From assembly GCF_021029445.1 (NCBI RefSeq), contig NZ_CP072610.1, positions 1,426,001 to 1,490,000 on the forward strand: DNA of 64,000 nucleotides, given 5' to 3'. Source of the stretch: Pseudomonas wenzhouensis (lineage in GTDB: Bacteria; Pseudomonadota; Gammaproteobacteria; Pseudomonadales; Pseudomonadaceae). Numbering within the stretch: the first letter of the stretch is position 1; every line of letters begins with the position of its first letter. Shown in pieces: positions 1 through 13,145 of the stretch. The position numbers were made by a program, and so were the translations under genes. Under the pieces are notes generated by a model. That model did no database searches. It saw nothing but the letters and a program-made list of their open reading frames with translations, and was not told the DNA's origin.

Positions 1-1
1 T

Positions 2-1510
2 TTGCACACCTGGGGCGGCCTGCTGCCCAGTTGGCTGCTGTTCGTCATTCTGTTCAGTGGCACCGTGGCCTGCTTCGACAAGGAGCTGGAGCGCTGGATG
101 CGTCCGGCGCTGCACCTGTCGCAGCAGGCCACGTTGACGCTGAGCGCCGAGCAGTTGCGTGGCTGGCTGCAGACCAATGTCGCGGATGAATTGCATGCGT
201 TCTGGTTGCGTCCACCGAGCGAGCGTACTCCGTTCTGGTTACTGGCCTGGGAGGTCGACGGCAGTGAACATATCGAGCGTCGCACCTTCGCTCTGCACAT
301 CCTGCAGCCCTTGGCTGAAACCCTGGGCGGCGAGTTCTTCTTCACGCTGCACTATGAACTGCACGGCGGCATGCTCGGGCGCTATCTGGTGGGGCTGGCC
401 GGGATGTTCATGCTGGTGGCGCTCATCTCGGGGGTGATCATCCACCGGCGCATCTTCAAGGATTTCTTCACCCTGCGTCCGACAGCCAACGGCCAGCGCG
501 CCTGGCTGGACGCGCACAACCTGTTCGGCGTGGCTGGCTTGCCCTTTCATCTGCTGATGGCCTACACCGGCGTGGCGATCTTCGTCGCCTCCTACATGCC
601 GGCTGGCGTTCAGGTGGCTTACAAGAGCGATCTCACTCACTTCTTCAGCGAGGTGATGGGTGGGTATCACCGCGAGGAGCTGCATCGTCCGGCGACTGCA
701 GCGGTTTCCCTCGATACGCTGGTCGAGCAGGCGCGCACGCACTGGCAGGGCGGCGAGCCGGGGTGGATCAGCGTGCATCACCCGGACGATGCCTCGGCGG
801 TGGTGGAGATCCACCGCGCGGATAGCTCGCGCATCGCCAACCCGGCCGATACGCTGACCTTCGATGCGGGTACCGGCGAGTTGCTGCATGAGCAGCGTGC
901 ACCAGCCGGCTACAGCGCTTACCTGTGGTTGGCTGGCCTGCATATGGCGCAGTTCGGCGGTGCGCTGGTGCGGGCGATCTATCTGCTTTTGGGGCTGGCC
1001 GGCTGCGCCATGCTGGAGGCCGGCAGCCGAGTCTGGTTGAGCAAGCGTGCGACTCGTTGCGGGCGTGGTATCGGTGTGGTGCGTGCGCTCAATGGCGCGG
1101 TATTCGTTGGCCTGCCACTGGCCAGCCTGGCTCTGCTGTGGGGCAATCGCCTGCTGCCAGAGAACCTGCCTGCGCGGGCCAGTTGGGAGGCCTGGGTGTT
1201 CGTTGCCAGTTGGTTGCTGCTGGCGCTGTGGGCCGTGCTGCGTCGGCACAGCTCGCGCCTGCTGCGTCAGCAACTGACCCTCGGCGCGTTGCTGGCTCTG
1301 GGCCTGCCGCTACTGTCCGGGCTGCTGGCGCCGCACGGCCATCTGCTGGCCAGCCTGGAACGCGGTGACTGGGCGTTGGCCGGTATCGATCTGTTCCTGT
1401 TGCTGACGGGCCTGCTCTGCGTCTTGTGCGTTTGGCGTCTGGGGGTGCCGTCGGCCGTGCAGGTCAGCTCGGCGCAGGTATCGCGCGGGCCAGCCGGGGA
1501 GGTGCGCTGA
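2..1510 (+). CDS. PepSY-associated transmembrane protein, 5'-truncated by window edge
   Basis: Inner-membrane protein of the PepSY-associated TM family (PiuB-like), usually linked to siderophore uptake and proposed to handle periplasmic or membrane steps of iron release. The reading frame is open from the first bases and begins inside the family's usual first helix (HTWGGLLPSW), so the true start lies upstream of the window. Seen in the protein: a TM segment near residues 10-25, helices near 130-150 (GRYLVGLAGMFMLVALISG) and 175-200 (GLPFHLLMAYTGVAIF), a periplasmic loop with a PepSY-like stretch near 235-300, then at least four more hydrophobic segments to the C-terminus. The stop overlaps the next ATG (ATGA-type), so both are translated together. 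In Pseudomonas this pair normally follows a TonB receptor. Family assignment is firm; the exact substrate is not known. Confidence 0.85.
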   Translation: MHTWGGLLPSWLLFVILFSGTVACFDKELERWMRPALHLSQQATLTLSAEQLRGWLQTNVADELHAFWLRPPSERTPFWLLAWEVDGSEHIERRTFALHILQPLAETLGGEFFFTLHYELHGGMLGRYLVGLAGMFMLVALISGVIIHRRIFKDFFTLRPTANGQRAWLDAHNLFGVAGLPFHLLMAYTGVAIFVASYMPAGVQVAYKSDLTHFFSEVMGGYHREELHRPATAAVSLDTLVEQARTHWQGGEPGWISVHHPDDASAVVEIHRADSSRIANPADTLTFDAGTGELLHEQRAPAGYSAYLWLAGLHMAQFGGALVRAIYLLLGLAGCAMLEAGSRVWLSKRATRCGRGIGVVRALNGAVFVGLPLASLALLWGNRLLPENLPARASWEAWVFVASWLLLALWAVLRRHSSRLLRQQLTLGALLALGLPLLSGLLAPHGHLLASLERGDWALAGIDLFLLLTGLLCVLCVWRLGVPSAVQVSSAQVSRGPAGEVR

Positions 1511-1830
1511 TGCTGCTCGCTTTCGCCTTGGCCTATCTCGGCATGCTGACCCTGTGCCTGGCCATGTCGCGTCATCACAAAGCCTTGCTTGGCGGCGAGC
1601 CGGGATTTTTGCGCCAACGCATGCTGCGCTGGGCTGCGGCGATCTGCTTCGCGTTTGCCCTGTGGGTGTGCAGCCTAAGCTTGGGTAGCGAGATCGGCGC
1701 GGTGCTGTGGCTGTGCCAACTGATGCTCGCTGCAGTGCTGCTGGTCGTCGTGCTGGCCTGGCGCCATCTTTGGGTTGTACCGGTCGCAGTGCCGCTGCTG
1801 ACGAGCGGGATGCTTGCTTGGTGGATCTGA
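1510..1830 (+). CDS. DUF3325-like small membrane protein
   Basis: 106-residue hydrophobic protein with three or four predicted helices (residues about 1-16, 37-53, 56-80, 84-104). Its ATG overlaps the TGA of the PepSY-TM gene, indicating translational coupling. Small proteins of the DUF3325 type sit at this position in Pseudomonas iron-uptake clusters (TonB receptor, DUF3649, PepSY-TM, DUF3325). Function unknown; context suggests an accessory role in ferri-siderophore processing. The longer upstream in-frame ATG at 1426 lies inside the preceding gene and was not chosen. Confidence 0.75.
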   Translation: MLLAFALAYLGMLTLCLAMSRHHKALLGGEPGFLRQRMLRWAAAICFAFALWVCSLSLGSEIGAVLWLCQLMLAAVLLVVVLAWRHLWVVPVAVPLLTSGMLAWWI

Positions 1831-1969
1831 AAGGCCTGCGGCAATCCGCGTCTGTGTCTTTGCGTCACATCCCTGCATCATCCTCAAGTGGGTGTTTTTC
1901 CTGCATGCTCGTTAGCGGGTATCCATGTCGGATGCTCGGGCATCATGCTTGTTTGGGGAGAAGTGAACG

Positions 1970-2464
1970 ATGAATTGGGCGGAACGTCTGCGTGAGGGCA
2001 TGCATGGCCTGGCGGAGTCGCTGGGCAATCTGTTGATGGAGGCCTTCCATTACCTGGCGCTGTTCGCCATCGGGGCGATCACGGCCTGGGCGGGGGTGAT
2101 GACCTTCATCGGCATGCTGGAGAAGGGCCACATCACGGTCGATGACATTCTGCTGCTGTTCATCTACCTGGAATTGGCAGCGATGGTGGGCATCTATTTC
2201 AAGACCAACCACATGCCGATCCGCTTCATGATCTACGTGGCGATCACCGCGCTGACCCGCTTGCTGATTTCCGACATCTCCCATACCCATAAGCCGAGCT
2301 GGGGCGTGGTGATGGTTTCCGGGGCGATCCTGCTGCTGGCGCTGGCGATTCTGGTGGTGCGCTACGCCTCGTCGCGCTTTCCGGCCGTGGCCGGCCCGCA
2401 CCCCCGCAGCAAGGCGCGTAACCGTGAGGATGCCGAGGCCGAGCGCGACGATACCTCGGATTGA
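1970..2464 (+). CDS. PsiE-like phosphate-starvation-inducible family protein
   Basis: 164-residue inner-membrane protein. Four hydrophobic segments are visible (about 24-50, 57-75, 84-102, 112-132), with the PsiE-family core around residues 45-110 (VDDILLLFIYLELAAM, HMPIRFMIYVAITALTR) and a charged cytoplasmic tail (RSKARNREDAEAERDD). The E. coli homologue is induced by phosphate starvation through PhoB, but no convincing Pho box was seen here. The ATG at 1970 is preceded by a strong Shine-Dalgarno (GGGGAGAAG). The gene converges on the helicase gene, with stops 16 nt apart. Molecular function of the family is unknown. Confidence 0.8.
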   Translation: MNWAERLREGMHGLAESLGNLLMEAFHYLALFAIGAITAWAGVMTFIGMLEKGHITVDDILLLFIYLELAAMVGIYFKTNHMPIRFMIYVAITALTRLLISDISHTHKPSWGVVMVSGAILLLALAILVVRYASSRFPAVAGPHPRSKARNREDAEAERDDTSD

Positions 2465-2479
2465 GTCGCCGTCGCGCTG

Positions 2480-5110
<2,631 letters not shown>

Positions 5111-5231
5111 CAACGAAGCCCCGAGGCAGAAATGAATGGGCGCATGACTGGGCCGTAGCAATGCAAAGCCGCAGATTTTCGCATAGCCGCGTGGCGATTA
5201 GCAGGCGTTGCCAGCAGATTGCCGACAGCAG

Positions 5232-5248
5232 GGCGGGTACAACCCGCC
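5232..5248 (-). terminator. Hairpin downstream of the AraC-type regulator gene
   Basis: Perfect 7-bp inverted repeat (GGCGGGT, 3-nt loop, ACCCGCC) lying 8 nt past the araC-family stop, between that gene and the helicase on the same strand. There is no U-tract, so it may be a weak or Rho-assisted terminator or only an mRNA 3'-end stabiliser. Confidence 0.35.
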
Positions 5249-5255
5249 AGCACGG

Positions 5256-6128
5256 CTAGCGGAATGCCGCGCGGTACTGCCCGGGTGTGGCACCCAGCGC
5301 CTGGCGAAAGCGGTTACTGAAATGGCTGGCGCTGGCGAAGCCGCAAGCCAGCGCCACGTCGCTCAGCGAAGGCTGGGGTTGGCGCAACAACTGACAGGCG
5401 CGAGCCAGTCGCCGGGCCAGCACGTAGCGATGCGGCGGCAGGCCGAAACTGCTCTGGAACATGCGCGCGAAATGGTATTGCGACAGGGCGCAGAGCGCGG
5501 CCAGTTGGCTCAGCGGCAGTGGCGTCTCCAGATGCTGTTCGATGAACTCGCGCACCCGTCTGCGTTGCAGCGGAGCCAGGCCTCCTTTCAGGTTCAGCCC
5601 CTGGCGCAGGCCGACCTGGTTGAGCAGGGCATGGTCGAGCAACTGCTGAGCCAGGCTGCTGGCCAGCAGGCGTTCGCCCGGCTCCTGCCAGTCGAGGGTA
5701 CAGAGCTGGCGGAAACGCGCGGACTGCTCGGCATCCTCGAGAAAGGTCGCTTCTGCCAGTTGCAGGCTGCGTGGTTCGCGGTCGAGCAGGGCCACCGCAC
5801 CGAGGGCGAACTGTTCCTGCTCGATGTAAAGGTGGGCGAGTTGAATCTCGCCGTTGATGACCCAGGCCGACTGGTGTTCGGCCGGCAGGATGCACAGTTT
5901 GTCCGGTGCGCCCTTGTTGCCCGGCTGCTCGCGGCGAAAGGTGCCGGTGCCGCCGGCCAGGTAGCAGGACAGCGTGTGATGACTGGGCGCCAGGTAGTCG
6001 CGCGCATCATGGGCATTGCTCCAGCGCGCCACGGCCATGCCATTACCTAGCTCGGCCATGGCGTGCAGGCACGCGTTGGGCGAGCGACTCATGCTCTGGA
6101 ATACCTGCAGACGTTCGAATTGCGCCAT
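5256..6128 (-). CDS. AraC-family transcriptional regulator
   Basis: 290-residue DNA-binding regulator. The N-terminal part (about 1-180) is a cupin-like effector/dimerisation domain (SHHTLSCYLAGGTGTFRRE). The C-terminal 100 residues form the paired helix-turn-helix AraC domain (LSQLAALCALSQYHFARMF; LSDVALACGFASASHFSNRF; QALGATPGQYR). Start: ATG at 6128; a GTG at 6131 directly precedes it. It is transcribed away from the beta-glucosidase gene across a 200-bp intergenic region that contains a short inverted repeat (6195-6208), a candidate operator for auto- or divergent regulation. The effector is unknown. Control of bglX is possible from context but unproven. Confidence 0.88.
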   Translation of the reverse strand: MAQFERLQVFQSMSRSPNACLHAMAELGNGMAVARWSNAHDARDYLAPSHHTLSCYLAGGTGTFRREQPGNKGAPDKLCILPAEHQSAWVINGEIQLAHLYIEQEQFALGAVALLDREPRSLQLAEATFLEDAEQSARFRQLCTLDWQEPGERLLASSLAQQLLDHALLNQVGLRQGLNLKGGLAPLQRRRVREFIEQHLETPLPLSQLAALCALSQYHFARMFQSSFGLPPHRYVLARRLARACQLLRQPQPSLSDVALACGFASASHFSNRFRQALGATPGQYRAAFR

Positions 6129-6192
6129 CACCTTCTCCCTGATGTGGCCATGCTACGCCTGCTGGCAGGCAAAACCAGTGATGCCCCATAAA

Positions 6193-6210
6193 AAGCGCAA
6201 TTTTGCGCAA
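6193..6210. promoter_or_regulatory. Inverted repeat in the araC-bglX divergent region
   Basis: GCGCAA-TT-TTGCGC palindrome flanked by further A/T symmetry (AAGCGCAATTTTGCGCAA) 65-82 nt upstream of the AraC-family ATG and about 120 nt upstream of bglX. Its position and symmetry would suit a dimeric repressor or activator site, but nothing identifies the protein that binds it. Confidence 0.3.
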
Positions 6211-6330
6211 GGCGGGCGTCGTAATACCTGGCACGCCGTTGAATGGCAGCGTTTTTTTGCATGGAGCCAAGGCGCGGTGCAAGGACTCGGAGTATCGTGG
6301 CGACCATTCAGACAATGACCTGTATCCAGG

Positions 6331-8637
6331 ATGCCGCACCCGATGAAATACCTGCGCCAGTTCGCTCTCGTTTCTGCCCTGTTCGCCCCCAACTTGCTGG
6401 TCGCTGCGCCATCGATGGATGACAAGTCGGCTTTCATCGCCGACCTGGTAGGGCGTATGACTCTTGAGGAAAAGGTCGGCCAACTGCGCCTGATCAGTAT
6501 CGGCGGCGACATGCCGCGCGAACGCATTCGCGAAGAGATGGCCGCGGGGCGCATCGGCGCCACCTTCAATTCGGTGGTGCGCCCGGAGAACCGTCCGATG
6601 CAGGAGGCTGCCTTGCGCAGCCGCCTGGGCATACCGGTGTTCTTCGCTTACGACATCATCCATGGTCATCGCACCACCTTTCCCATCGGGCTGGGGTTGG
6701 CCTCGAGCTGGGACATTGCCGCCATCGAAAACAGTGCCCGGGTCGCGGCTTTCGAGGCCAGTGCCGATGGTCTGGACATGACCTTCGCGCCGACGGTGGA
6801 CATTTCCCGCGATCCGCGCTGGGGGCGCACGTCCGAAGGCTTCGGTGAAGATCCCTACCTGGTGTCGCGCATCGCCGCAGCCATGGTGCGGGGTTACCAG
6901 GGGAAAGACCCCAGCGACCCGCAGCGCATCATGGCCAGCGTCAAGCACTTCGCCCTGTACGGCGCGGTGGAGGGCGGGCGCGACTACAACGTGGTCGACA
7001 TGAGCCCGATGCGCATGTACCAGGATTACCTGCCGCCCTATCGCGCTGCCATCGATGCCGGCGCCGGCGGGGTGATGGTCGCGCTCAACGCAATCAACGG
7101 CGTGCCGGCCTCGGCCAATACCTGGCTGCTGCGTGGTCTGCTGCGCCGCGACTGGGGCTTCAAGGGCGTGGCGCTCAGCGACCATGGCGCGATCACCGAA
7201 CTGCTGCGCCATGGTGTGGCCGCCGATGGTCGCGAGGCGGCCAAACTGGCCGTTACCGCAGGTGTCGGCATGAGCATGGCCGATACGCTCTACGATCAGG
7301 AGCTGCCGGCGCTGGTGCGCAGCGGCGCGGTGCCGCAGCGCGTGCTGGATGAAGCCGTTACCCATGTGCTGAATACTAAGTACGACCTGGGGCTGTTCCA
7401 TGATCCGTTCCGCCGCATCGGCCGCGCCGAGGACGACCCGGTCGACGTCAATGCCGAAAGCCGCCTGCACCGCGCCGACGCACGGGCCATGGCGCGTGAT
7501 TCCCTGGTGCTGCTGGAAAACCATGGCGACACCCTGCCGCTGAGCAAGAACACCACCGTCGCGCTGATCGGGCCGCTGGCCGATTCGCCGGTGGACATGC
7601 TCGGCAGTTGGTCGGCGGTCGGTGTAGCTGAGCAGGCGGTAACGTTGCGCCAGGGCATGCAGGCCGCGCTCGAAGGCCAGGGCAAGCTGCTCTATGCCCT
7701 GGGCGCCAACGTCACCGACGATGCCCATGTGATCAATTACCTCAACCAGCTCAACTGGGATCGCCCGGAAGTGGTGCTGGACAAGCGCACGCCGCAGGCG
7801 ATTCTGGACGAGGCCGTGCGTGTGGCTTCCCAGGCCGACGTCATCGTTGTCGCCGTGGGGGAAGCGCGCGGCATGTCCCATGAGTCGTCCAGCCGTACTC
7901 GTCTGGATCTGCCGGACAGCCAGCAGGCCCTGCTGCGTGCGCTCAAAGCCACCGGCAAACCGCTGGTGCTGGTGCTGATGAACGGCCGGCCGCTGGCATT
8001 GAGCTGGGAGAAGGACAACGCCGACGCGATCCTGGAAACCTGGTACAGCGGTATCGAAGGTGGCCATGCCATCGCCGATGTACTGTTCGGCGAGCACAAC
8101 CCGTCGGGTAAGCTGCCGATCACCTTCCCGCGCTCGGTCGGGCAGATTCCCACCTACTACAATCATCTGCGCCTGGGCCGTCCGTATACACCCGGCACGC
8201 CGGGCAACTACACCTCGCAGTATTTCGAGGAGTCCAACGGCCCGCTGTATCCGTTTGGCTACGGTTTGAGTTACAGCGACTTCCAGCTGTCGGCACCGAA
8301 ACTGTCTGCCGAACGCATGCATGCGGGCGAGAAGATCCGTGTCAGCGTCACCCTGAAGAACGCCGGGCCACGGGCTGGCGCCACCGTGGTGCAGCTGTAT
8401 CTGCACGACGAGGCCGCGTCGGTGATCCGTCCGGTGAAGGAACTCAAGGATTTTCGCAGGGTCAAGCTTGAGGCAGGCGAAACGCGTGAGCTGAGTTTCG
8501 AGATCGACGAAGCCATGCTGCGTTTCTACAACGCCAACCTGCAGCATGTCAGTGAGCCAGGCGCCTTCCGTGTTCAGCTCGGGCTGGATTCGCAGAGCGT
8601 GCAGGAGGCGCGTTTCGAACTGTTATCACGCCAATGA
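6331..8637 (+). CDS. bglX: Periplasmic beta-glucosidase, glycoside hydrolase family 3
   Basis: Retaining beta-D-glucosidase of 768 residues (E. coli BglX is 765), hydrolysing beta-linked gluco-oligosaccharides in the periplasm. A signal peptide is visible (MKYLRQFALVSALFAPNLLVAAPS). The GH3 N-terminal barrel follows with the motifs KHFALYGAVEGGRDYN and the nucleophile Asp284 in GVALSDHGAI. The C-terminal alpha/beta sandwich starts near 400 (LVLLENHGDTLPLSK) and a fibronectin-III-like domain closes the protein (PFGYGLSYSDFQL onward). Start is ATG 6331; ATG 6343 begins directly at the signal peptide and is an equally good choice. It lies just upstream of opgGH, so one unproven possibility is trimming of beta-glucans made by that system. 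Confidence 0.92.
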   Translation: MPHPMKYLRQFALVSALFAPNLLVAAPSMDDKSAFIADLVGRMTLEEKVGQLRLISIGGDMPRERIREEMAAGRIGATFNSVVRPENRPMQEAALRSRLGIPVFFAYDIIHGHRTTFPIGLGLASSWDIAAIENSARVAAFEASADGLDMTFAPTVDISRDPRWGRTSEGFGEDPYLVSRIAAAMVRGYQGKDPSDPQRIMASVKHFALYGAVEGGRDYNVVDMSPMRMYQDYLPPYRAAIDAGAGGVMVALNAINGVPASANTWLLRGLLRRDWGFKGVALSDHGAITELLRHGVAADGREAAKLAVTAGVGMSMADTLYDQELPALVRSGAVPQRVLDEAVTHVLNTKYDLGLFHDPFRRIGRAEDDPVDVNAESRLHRADARAMARDSLVLLENHGDTLPLSKNTTVALIGPLADSPVDMLGSWSAVGVAEQAVTLRQGMQAALEGQGKLLYALGANVTDDAHVINYLNQLNWDRPEVVLDKRTPQAILDEAVRVASQADVIVVAVGEARGMSHESSSRTRLDLPDSQQALLRALKATGKPLVLVLMNGRPLALSWEKDNADAILETWYSGIEGGHAIADVLFGEHNPSGKLPITFPRSVGQIPTYYNHLRLGRPYTPGTPGNYTSQYFEESNGPLYPFGYGLSYSDFQLSAPKLSAERMHAGEKIRVSVTLKNAGPRAGATVVQLYLHDEAASVIRPVKELKDFRRVKLEAGETRELSFEIDEAMLRFYNANLQHVSEPGAFRVQLGLDSQSVQEARFELLSRQ

Positions 8638-8873
8638 GGGCGTGGTCCAAGGTGGCGGAAAATTTACTTGTGTGGGTACCTGTGCCGGACTTCACGATCT
8701 GGTAATAATGCGCAGAAAGAATCCTCGCATGCGGGGATGTCGCCGTCCGGCTGACTACCTGTATCGCGCTCGCGTTGTCTTTGCATCATTCACCTGATTT
8801 CAACTCGCGCAGCGACCGCCTGATGGGCTGGCCGCTGGCCGTCAGTACGTGTTGCCCTGGAGGTTGTGTGTCG

Positions 8874-10433
8874 ATGAGTCGTTGTTCTGGAACCCGTATG
8901 GGCAAGGCCGGCAAGCTGGCCCTCTGCGTGCTCCCGCTGTTGTTCGCTGCCCAGAGCTGGGCCTTCGATCTGGATGATGTGGCGGTCAAGGCCAAGGCTT
9001 TGGCTGCAGAAGGCTACAGTGCCCCGCAAAGCCAGTTGCCCGCTTCGCTGCGTGAGCTGCCGTTCGCCGGCTATCAAAAGGTGCGCTTCCTCGAAGAGAA
9101 GGCACACTGGGCGGATGGCAAGACGCCGTTTCGGCTGTACTTCTTTCACCAGGGCATGCACTTCGATGTGCGGGTGAAGATCAATGAGGTGACCGCCGAG
9201 GGCACTCGCGAGATCAAGTACGACCCGTCGATGTTCGACTTCGGCGACCTCAATCTGAACCCGGACGACCTCAAGGATCTCGGTTTTGCCGGCTTCAAGG
9301 TCATCAACGAGATCAATGCCAAAGGTACGCACGACGAAGTGATGAGCGTGCTCGGCGCCAGCTACTTCCGCATCGTCGGCAAGGGGCAGGTGTTCGGTCT
9401 TTCCGCACGCGGTCTGGCCATCGACACGGCGCTGCCATCGGGTGAGGAATTTCCGCGTTTCACCGAATTCTGGATCGAAAAGCCGCAGCCCGACCGCCGC
9501 AGCCTGGTGATCTACGCATTGCTTGACTCGCCACGGGCCACCGGCGCCTACCGCATGGAAATAAAACCGGGCCGCGACAGCGTGCTCGACGTGCAATCGA
9601 AGGTCTACCTGCGCGAAAACGTCGAGAAACTCGGCATCGCGCCGCTGACCAGCATGTACCTGTTCGGTGCCAACCAACCCTGGCCACGCCCCAACTACCG
9701 TCCGCAACTGCATGATTCCGAGGGCCTGGGGATTCATGCCGGCAACGGCGAGTGGATCTGGCGTCCGCTGAACAACCCGCAGCGCCTGAATGTCAGCAGC
9801 TACCGTATCGATAACCCGCGTGGTTTCGGCCTGATGCAGCGCAGTCGTGATTTCAGCCAGTATCAGGATCTCGATGATCGCTACGAGCTGCGGCCGAGCG
9901 GCTGGGTGGAGACCGTCGGTGATTGGGGTGCCGGCCATGTCGAGCTGGTGGAAATTCCCACCCCGGATGAAACCAACGACAACATCGTCGCCCTGTGGCG
10001 CCCGGAAAAGCTGCCGGCGCCGGGTGAGGCGCTGGACGTGGCCTATCGTCTGCACTTCAGTCGTGACGAGGCCAAACTGCACGACCCGCAACTGGCCATG
10101 GTCAGTCAGACCCGTCTGTCGGAGGGTGATATCAAGCAGGCCAACCTGATTCGCCAGGCCGATGGCAGCACCGCGCTGGTGATCGATTTTGTCGGTAAGG
10201 AACTGGCCAAGCGCCCGCCTGATGCGGCACCGCAGGTACAGGTCAGTGTCGATGACAACGCCGAGTTGCTGGAAGAGAACCTGCGTTACAACCCGGTGAG
10301 CAAAGGCTGGCGTCTGTTGCTGCGGGTCAAGATCAAGGACCCGGCGCAGCCGGTGGAGATGCGTGCCGCGCTGGTCGATGACGGCAAGCCTGTGTCGGAA
10401 ACCTGGAGCTATCAGCTGCCTTCTCATGAATAA
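8874..10433 (+). CDS. opgG: Glucan biosynthesis protein G (osmoregulated periplasmic glucans)
   Basis: Periplasmic protein of 519 residues required for assembly and branching of osmoregulated periplasmic glucans. The export signal is clear ([21 protein letters not shown]), followed by the typical OpgG N-terminus ([14 protein letters not shown]) and conserved segments [35 protein letters not shown] and [14 protein letters not shown]. The ATG at 8874 was chosen because GGAGG lies 10 nt upstream; a GTG at 8868 is too close to that site, and the longer frame upstream is not protein-like. It overlaps opgH by 8 nt, so the two form an operon with coupled translation, as in other Pseudomonas. Confidence 0.93.
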   Translation: MSRCSGTRMGKAGKLALCVLPLLFAAQSWAFDLDDVAVKAKALAAEGYSAPQSQLPASLRELPFAGYQKVRFLEEKAHWADGKTPFRLYFFHQGMHFDVRVKINEVTAEGTREIKYDPSMFDFGDLNLNPDDLKDLGFAGFKVINEINAKGTHDEVMSVLGASYFRIVGKGQVFGLSARGLAIDTALPSGEEFPRFTEFWIEKPQPDRRSLVIYALLDSPRATGAYRMEIKPGRDSVLDVQSKVYLRENVEKLGIAPLTSMYLFGANQPWPRPNYRPQLHDSEGLGIHAGNGEWIWRPLNNPQRLNVSSYRIDNPRGFGLMQRSRDFSQYQDLDDRYELRPSGWVETVGDWGAGHVELVEIPTPDETNDNIVALWRPEKLPAPGEALDVAYRLHFSRDEAKLHDPQLAMVSQTRLSEGDIKQANLIRQADGSTALVIDFVGKELAKRPPDAAPQVQVSVDDNAELLEENLRYNPVSKGWRLLLRVKIKDPAQPVEMRAALVDDGKPVSETWSYQLPSHE

Positions 10434-12966
10434 CAGCCTAGACGCTACTCAGATCCAGGATTACCTGGGCGAACTACCGCTCGATCATGAGCGCCGGCAA
10501 GCACTGGCTCATCGCCTGGAAGAGCAGGGCGGCGATTTTGCCACCCTGCATCGTGCCCTGCACGAAGACGACCTTGCGGCCGCCGAGCCTCAGGACGAAA
10601 CCCGCGAGATGCTCGAGTCGGTGCCAGCCCGCCTGGCGCTGGGCTGGCCGGATGCACTTGAGCGTGGCTGCCGCATCGTCCGGGATCATCAGGGCCGGCC
10701 CACCATCGATTCGACGCCGCCGATCAAGCGCACGCGCATGGTGCCGGAGCCCTGGCAGATCAACATCCTCGATCGTGGCTGGCGTCGCTTGAAAGGCGAA
10801 AAGCCGGCACCACGACCCCGCACGCGCGAGAGCGAGGACTTTACCGAGGAGCGCTGGCGGCATGTCGCTGCGGTGCGCCGCACGGCACTGTTGGTGCTGA
10901 TGATCGCGCAGACCGTGGTCGCCACCTGGTACATGAAATCGGTACTGCCCTATCAGGGTTGGTCGCTGGTTGATCTGGGCCTGGTATTCGAGCAGCCGTT
11001 GCACGAGTCGGCGCGGCAGATTCTGCCTTATGTGGTGCAGACCAGCATTCTGGCGCTGTTCGCCCTGTTGTTCTGCTGGGTGTCGATGGGCTTCTGGACC
11101 GCGCTGATGGGCTTCTTCCAGTTGCTCAAGGGCCGTGATCGTTACAGCATCTCGGCCAGCAGCTGCGGTGATGAACCCATTTCACCCCGGGCGCGCACTG
11201 CGCTGCTCATGCCGATTGCCAACGAGCATGTCCCTCGGGTGTTTGCCGGTCTGCGCGCGACCTTCGAATCGCTCAAGGCCACCGGGCAACTCGAGCATTT
11301 CGATTTCTTCATCCTCAGTGACAGCAACGACCCGGACATCTGCGTCGCCGAACAACAGGCCTGGATGGAGCTATGCCGCGAGGTGGAAGGCTTCGGCCAT
11401 ATTTTCTACCGCCGCCGCCGGCGCCGGGTGAAGCGCAAGAGCGGCAACATCGATGACTTCTGCCGGCGCTGGGGCAGCAACTACCGCTACATGGTGGTGC
11501 TCGACGCCGACAGCGTGATGAGCGGCGAATGCCTGACCCGCCTGGTGCGCCTGATGGAGGCCAACCCGGGTGCTGGCATCATCCAGACCGCGCCCAAGGC
11601 ATCCGGGATGGATACCCTCTATGCGCGCCTGCAACAGTTCGCCACCAGCGTCTATGGGCCGCTGTTCACGGCTGGCCTCAACTTCTGGCAGCTGGGTGAG
11701 TCGCACTACTGGGGTCACAACGCGATCATCCGGGTCAAACCCTTCATCGAGCACTGCGCCCTGGCGCCGCTGCCGGGCACCGGTTCCTTCGCTGGCGCGA
11801 TCCTCTCCCACGACTTCGTCGAAGCCGCGCTGATGCGCCGCGCTGGCTGGGGTGTGTGGATCGCCTACGACCTGCCGGGCAGCTATGAAGAGTTGCCGCC
11901 GAACCTGCTCGATGAGCTCAAACGCGACCGCCGCTGGTGCCACGGCAACCTGATGAACTTCCGCCTGTTCCTGGTGCGCGGCATGCATGCGGTACACCGC
12001 GTGGTGTTCCTCACCGGCGTCATGTCTTACCTGTCGGCTCCTTTGTGGCTGCTGTTTCTGCTGCTTTCGACCAGTTTGCTGGCGATTCATACGCTGATGG
12101 TGCCGGAGTATTTCCTGCAGCCCAACCAGCTCTATCCGCTGTGGCCACGCTGGCAACCAGAAGAGGCGGTGGCGCTGTTCTCGGCGACCATGACCCTGCT
12201 GTTCCTGCCCAAGCTGCTCAGCGTGCTGCTGATCTGGATCAAGGGCGCCGAGGCCTACGGTGGGCGCACGCGGGTGCTGTTGTCGATGGTGCTGGAGGCG
12301 TCCTGCTCGGTGCTGCTGGCGCCGGTGCGCATGCTGTTCCACAGCCTGTTCGTCACCGCTGCCTTCCTCGGTTGGTCGGTGCAGTGGAACTCGCCGCAGC
12401 GTGTGGATGATTCGACGCCATGGAGCGAAGCCTTCCGTCGTCACGGCACCCAGGTGCTGATCGGGATCAGCTGGACGGCACTGGTGGCCTGGCTCAACCC
12501 GGACTTCCTCTGGTGGCTGGCGCCCATCGTGGTGTCGCTGGTGCTGTCGCCGGTGGTCTCGGTGCTGACCAGCCGCACGGCACCGGGGCTGGCGGCACGG
12601 CGTAGCAAGCTGTTCCTGATTCCCGAAGAGCACAAGGTGCCCGTGGAGCTGAGCAACACCGCCGAGTATGAGCAACTGAACAGCTCGCGGGCGCTGCGCC
12701 AGGGCTTTTTGCGTGCCGTGGTCGACCCGCTTTACAACGCCCTGGTCTGCGCTATGGCCCGGGCGCGCCACGCCAAGGTGGTGCCGGCTGCCGAGGCGCT
12801 GCGTGATGAGCGTATCGAGGAAATCCTCAATGCCGGGCCGCAAGGCAAGGTCGAGGCGACCCGTTGGCGCCTGCTCAACGACCCCGACGGCATGGCGCGC
12901 CTGCATGCGCGCATCTGGCAAGAACCGCAATATCACGCCTGGCGCGAAGCGCTGCGCGATGCCTGA
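10426..12966 (+). CDS. opgH: Glucans biosynthesis glucosyltransferase H
   Basis: Inner-membrane family-2 glycosyltransferase of 846 residues that polymerises UDP-glucose into the linear beta-glucan backbone and is thought to pass it to the periplasm. N-terminal cytoplasmic region, membrane helices near 150-175 and 200-235, then the catalytic domain with [17 protein letters not shown], the D-x-D-type [13 protein letters not shown] and the (Q/R)xxRW signature in [10 protein letters not shown]. Several TM helices follow (for example [20 protein letters not shown]). ATG 10426 lies 5 nt before the opgG stop codon begins. A perfect 12-bp hairpin 4 nt after the stop probably ends the operon. Confidence 0.94.
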   Translation: MNNSLDATQIQDYLGELPLDHERRQALAHRLEEQGGDFATLHRALHEDDLAAAEPQDETREMLESVPARLALGWPDALERGCRIVRDHQGRPTIDSTPPIKRTRMVPEPWQINILDRGWRRLKGEKPAPRPRTRESEDFTEERWRHVAAVRRTALLVLMIAQTVVATWYMKSVLPYQGWSLVDLGLVFEQPLHESARQILPYVVQTSILALFALLFCWVSMGFWTALMGFFQLLKGRDRYSISASSCGDEPISPRARTALLMPIANEHVPRVFAGLRATFESLKATGQLEHFDFFILSDSNDPDICVAEQQAWMELCREVEGFGHIFYRRRRRRVKRKSGNIDDFCRRWGSNYRYMVVLDADSVMSGECLTRLVRLMEANPGAGIIQTAPKASGMDTLYARLQQFATSVYGPLFTAGLNFWQLGESHYWGHNAIIRVKPFIEHCALAPLPGTGSFAGAILSHDFVEAALMRRAGWGVWIAYDLPGSYEELPPNLLDELKRDRRWCHGNLMNFRLFLVRGMHAVHRVVFLTGVMSYLSAPLWLLFLLLSTSLLAIHTLMVPEYFLQPNQLYPLWPRWQPEEAVALFSATMTLLFLPKLLSVLLIWIKGAEAYGGRTRVLLSMVLEASCSVLLAPVRMLFHSLFVTAAFLGWSVQWNSPQRVDDSTPWSEAFRRHGTQVLIGISWTALVAWLNPDFLWWLAPIVVSLVLSPVVSVLTSRTAPGLAARRSKLFLIPEEHKVPVELSNTAEYEQLNSSRALRQGFLRAVVDPLYNALVCAMARARHAKVVPAAEALRDERIEEILNAGPQGKVEATRWRLLNDPDGMARLHARIWQEPQYHAWREALRDA

Positions 12967-12970
12967 TCAG

Positions 12971-13005
12971 CACGCCACGCCCGCAGTCGTCGGGGGCGTG
13001 GCGTG
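12971..13005 (+). terminator. Terminator hairpin after opgGH
   Basis: Perfect 12-bp stem (CACGCCACGCCC with GGGCGTGGCGTG, 11-nt loop) starting 5 nt after the opgH stop. The downstream tract is only weakly U-rich (ATGCCTTTCT), so efficiency is uncertain. Confidence 0.6.
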
Positions 13006-13145
13006 ATGCCTTTCTGACATATCCGCTAACATCTGCAGGCGCAGTCTCGTGCTGCTGCACGGCACCATTGCGTCTGGAACGGGTCTTTGCCACCGATTGG
13101 TGGCCTGAACACCGTGTTCGTTGATGACATTGAAGAGGATGCACG

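Noticed and set aside
6043..8547. 834-aa open frame antisense to bglX
   Set aside because: His/Gln/Arg-rich codon-bias shadow of the beta-glucosidase; no motif or signal.
11371..12936. 521-aa open frame antisense to opgH
   Set aside because: Same kind of shadow; opgH has full glycosyltransferase motifs.
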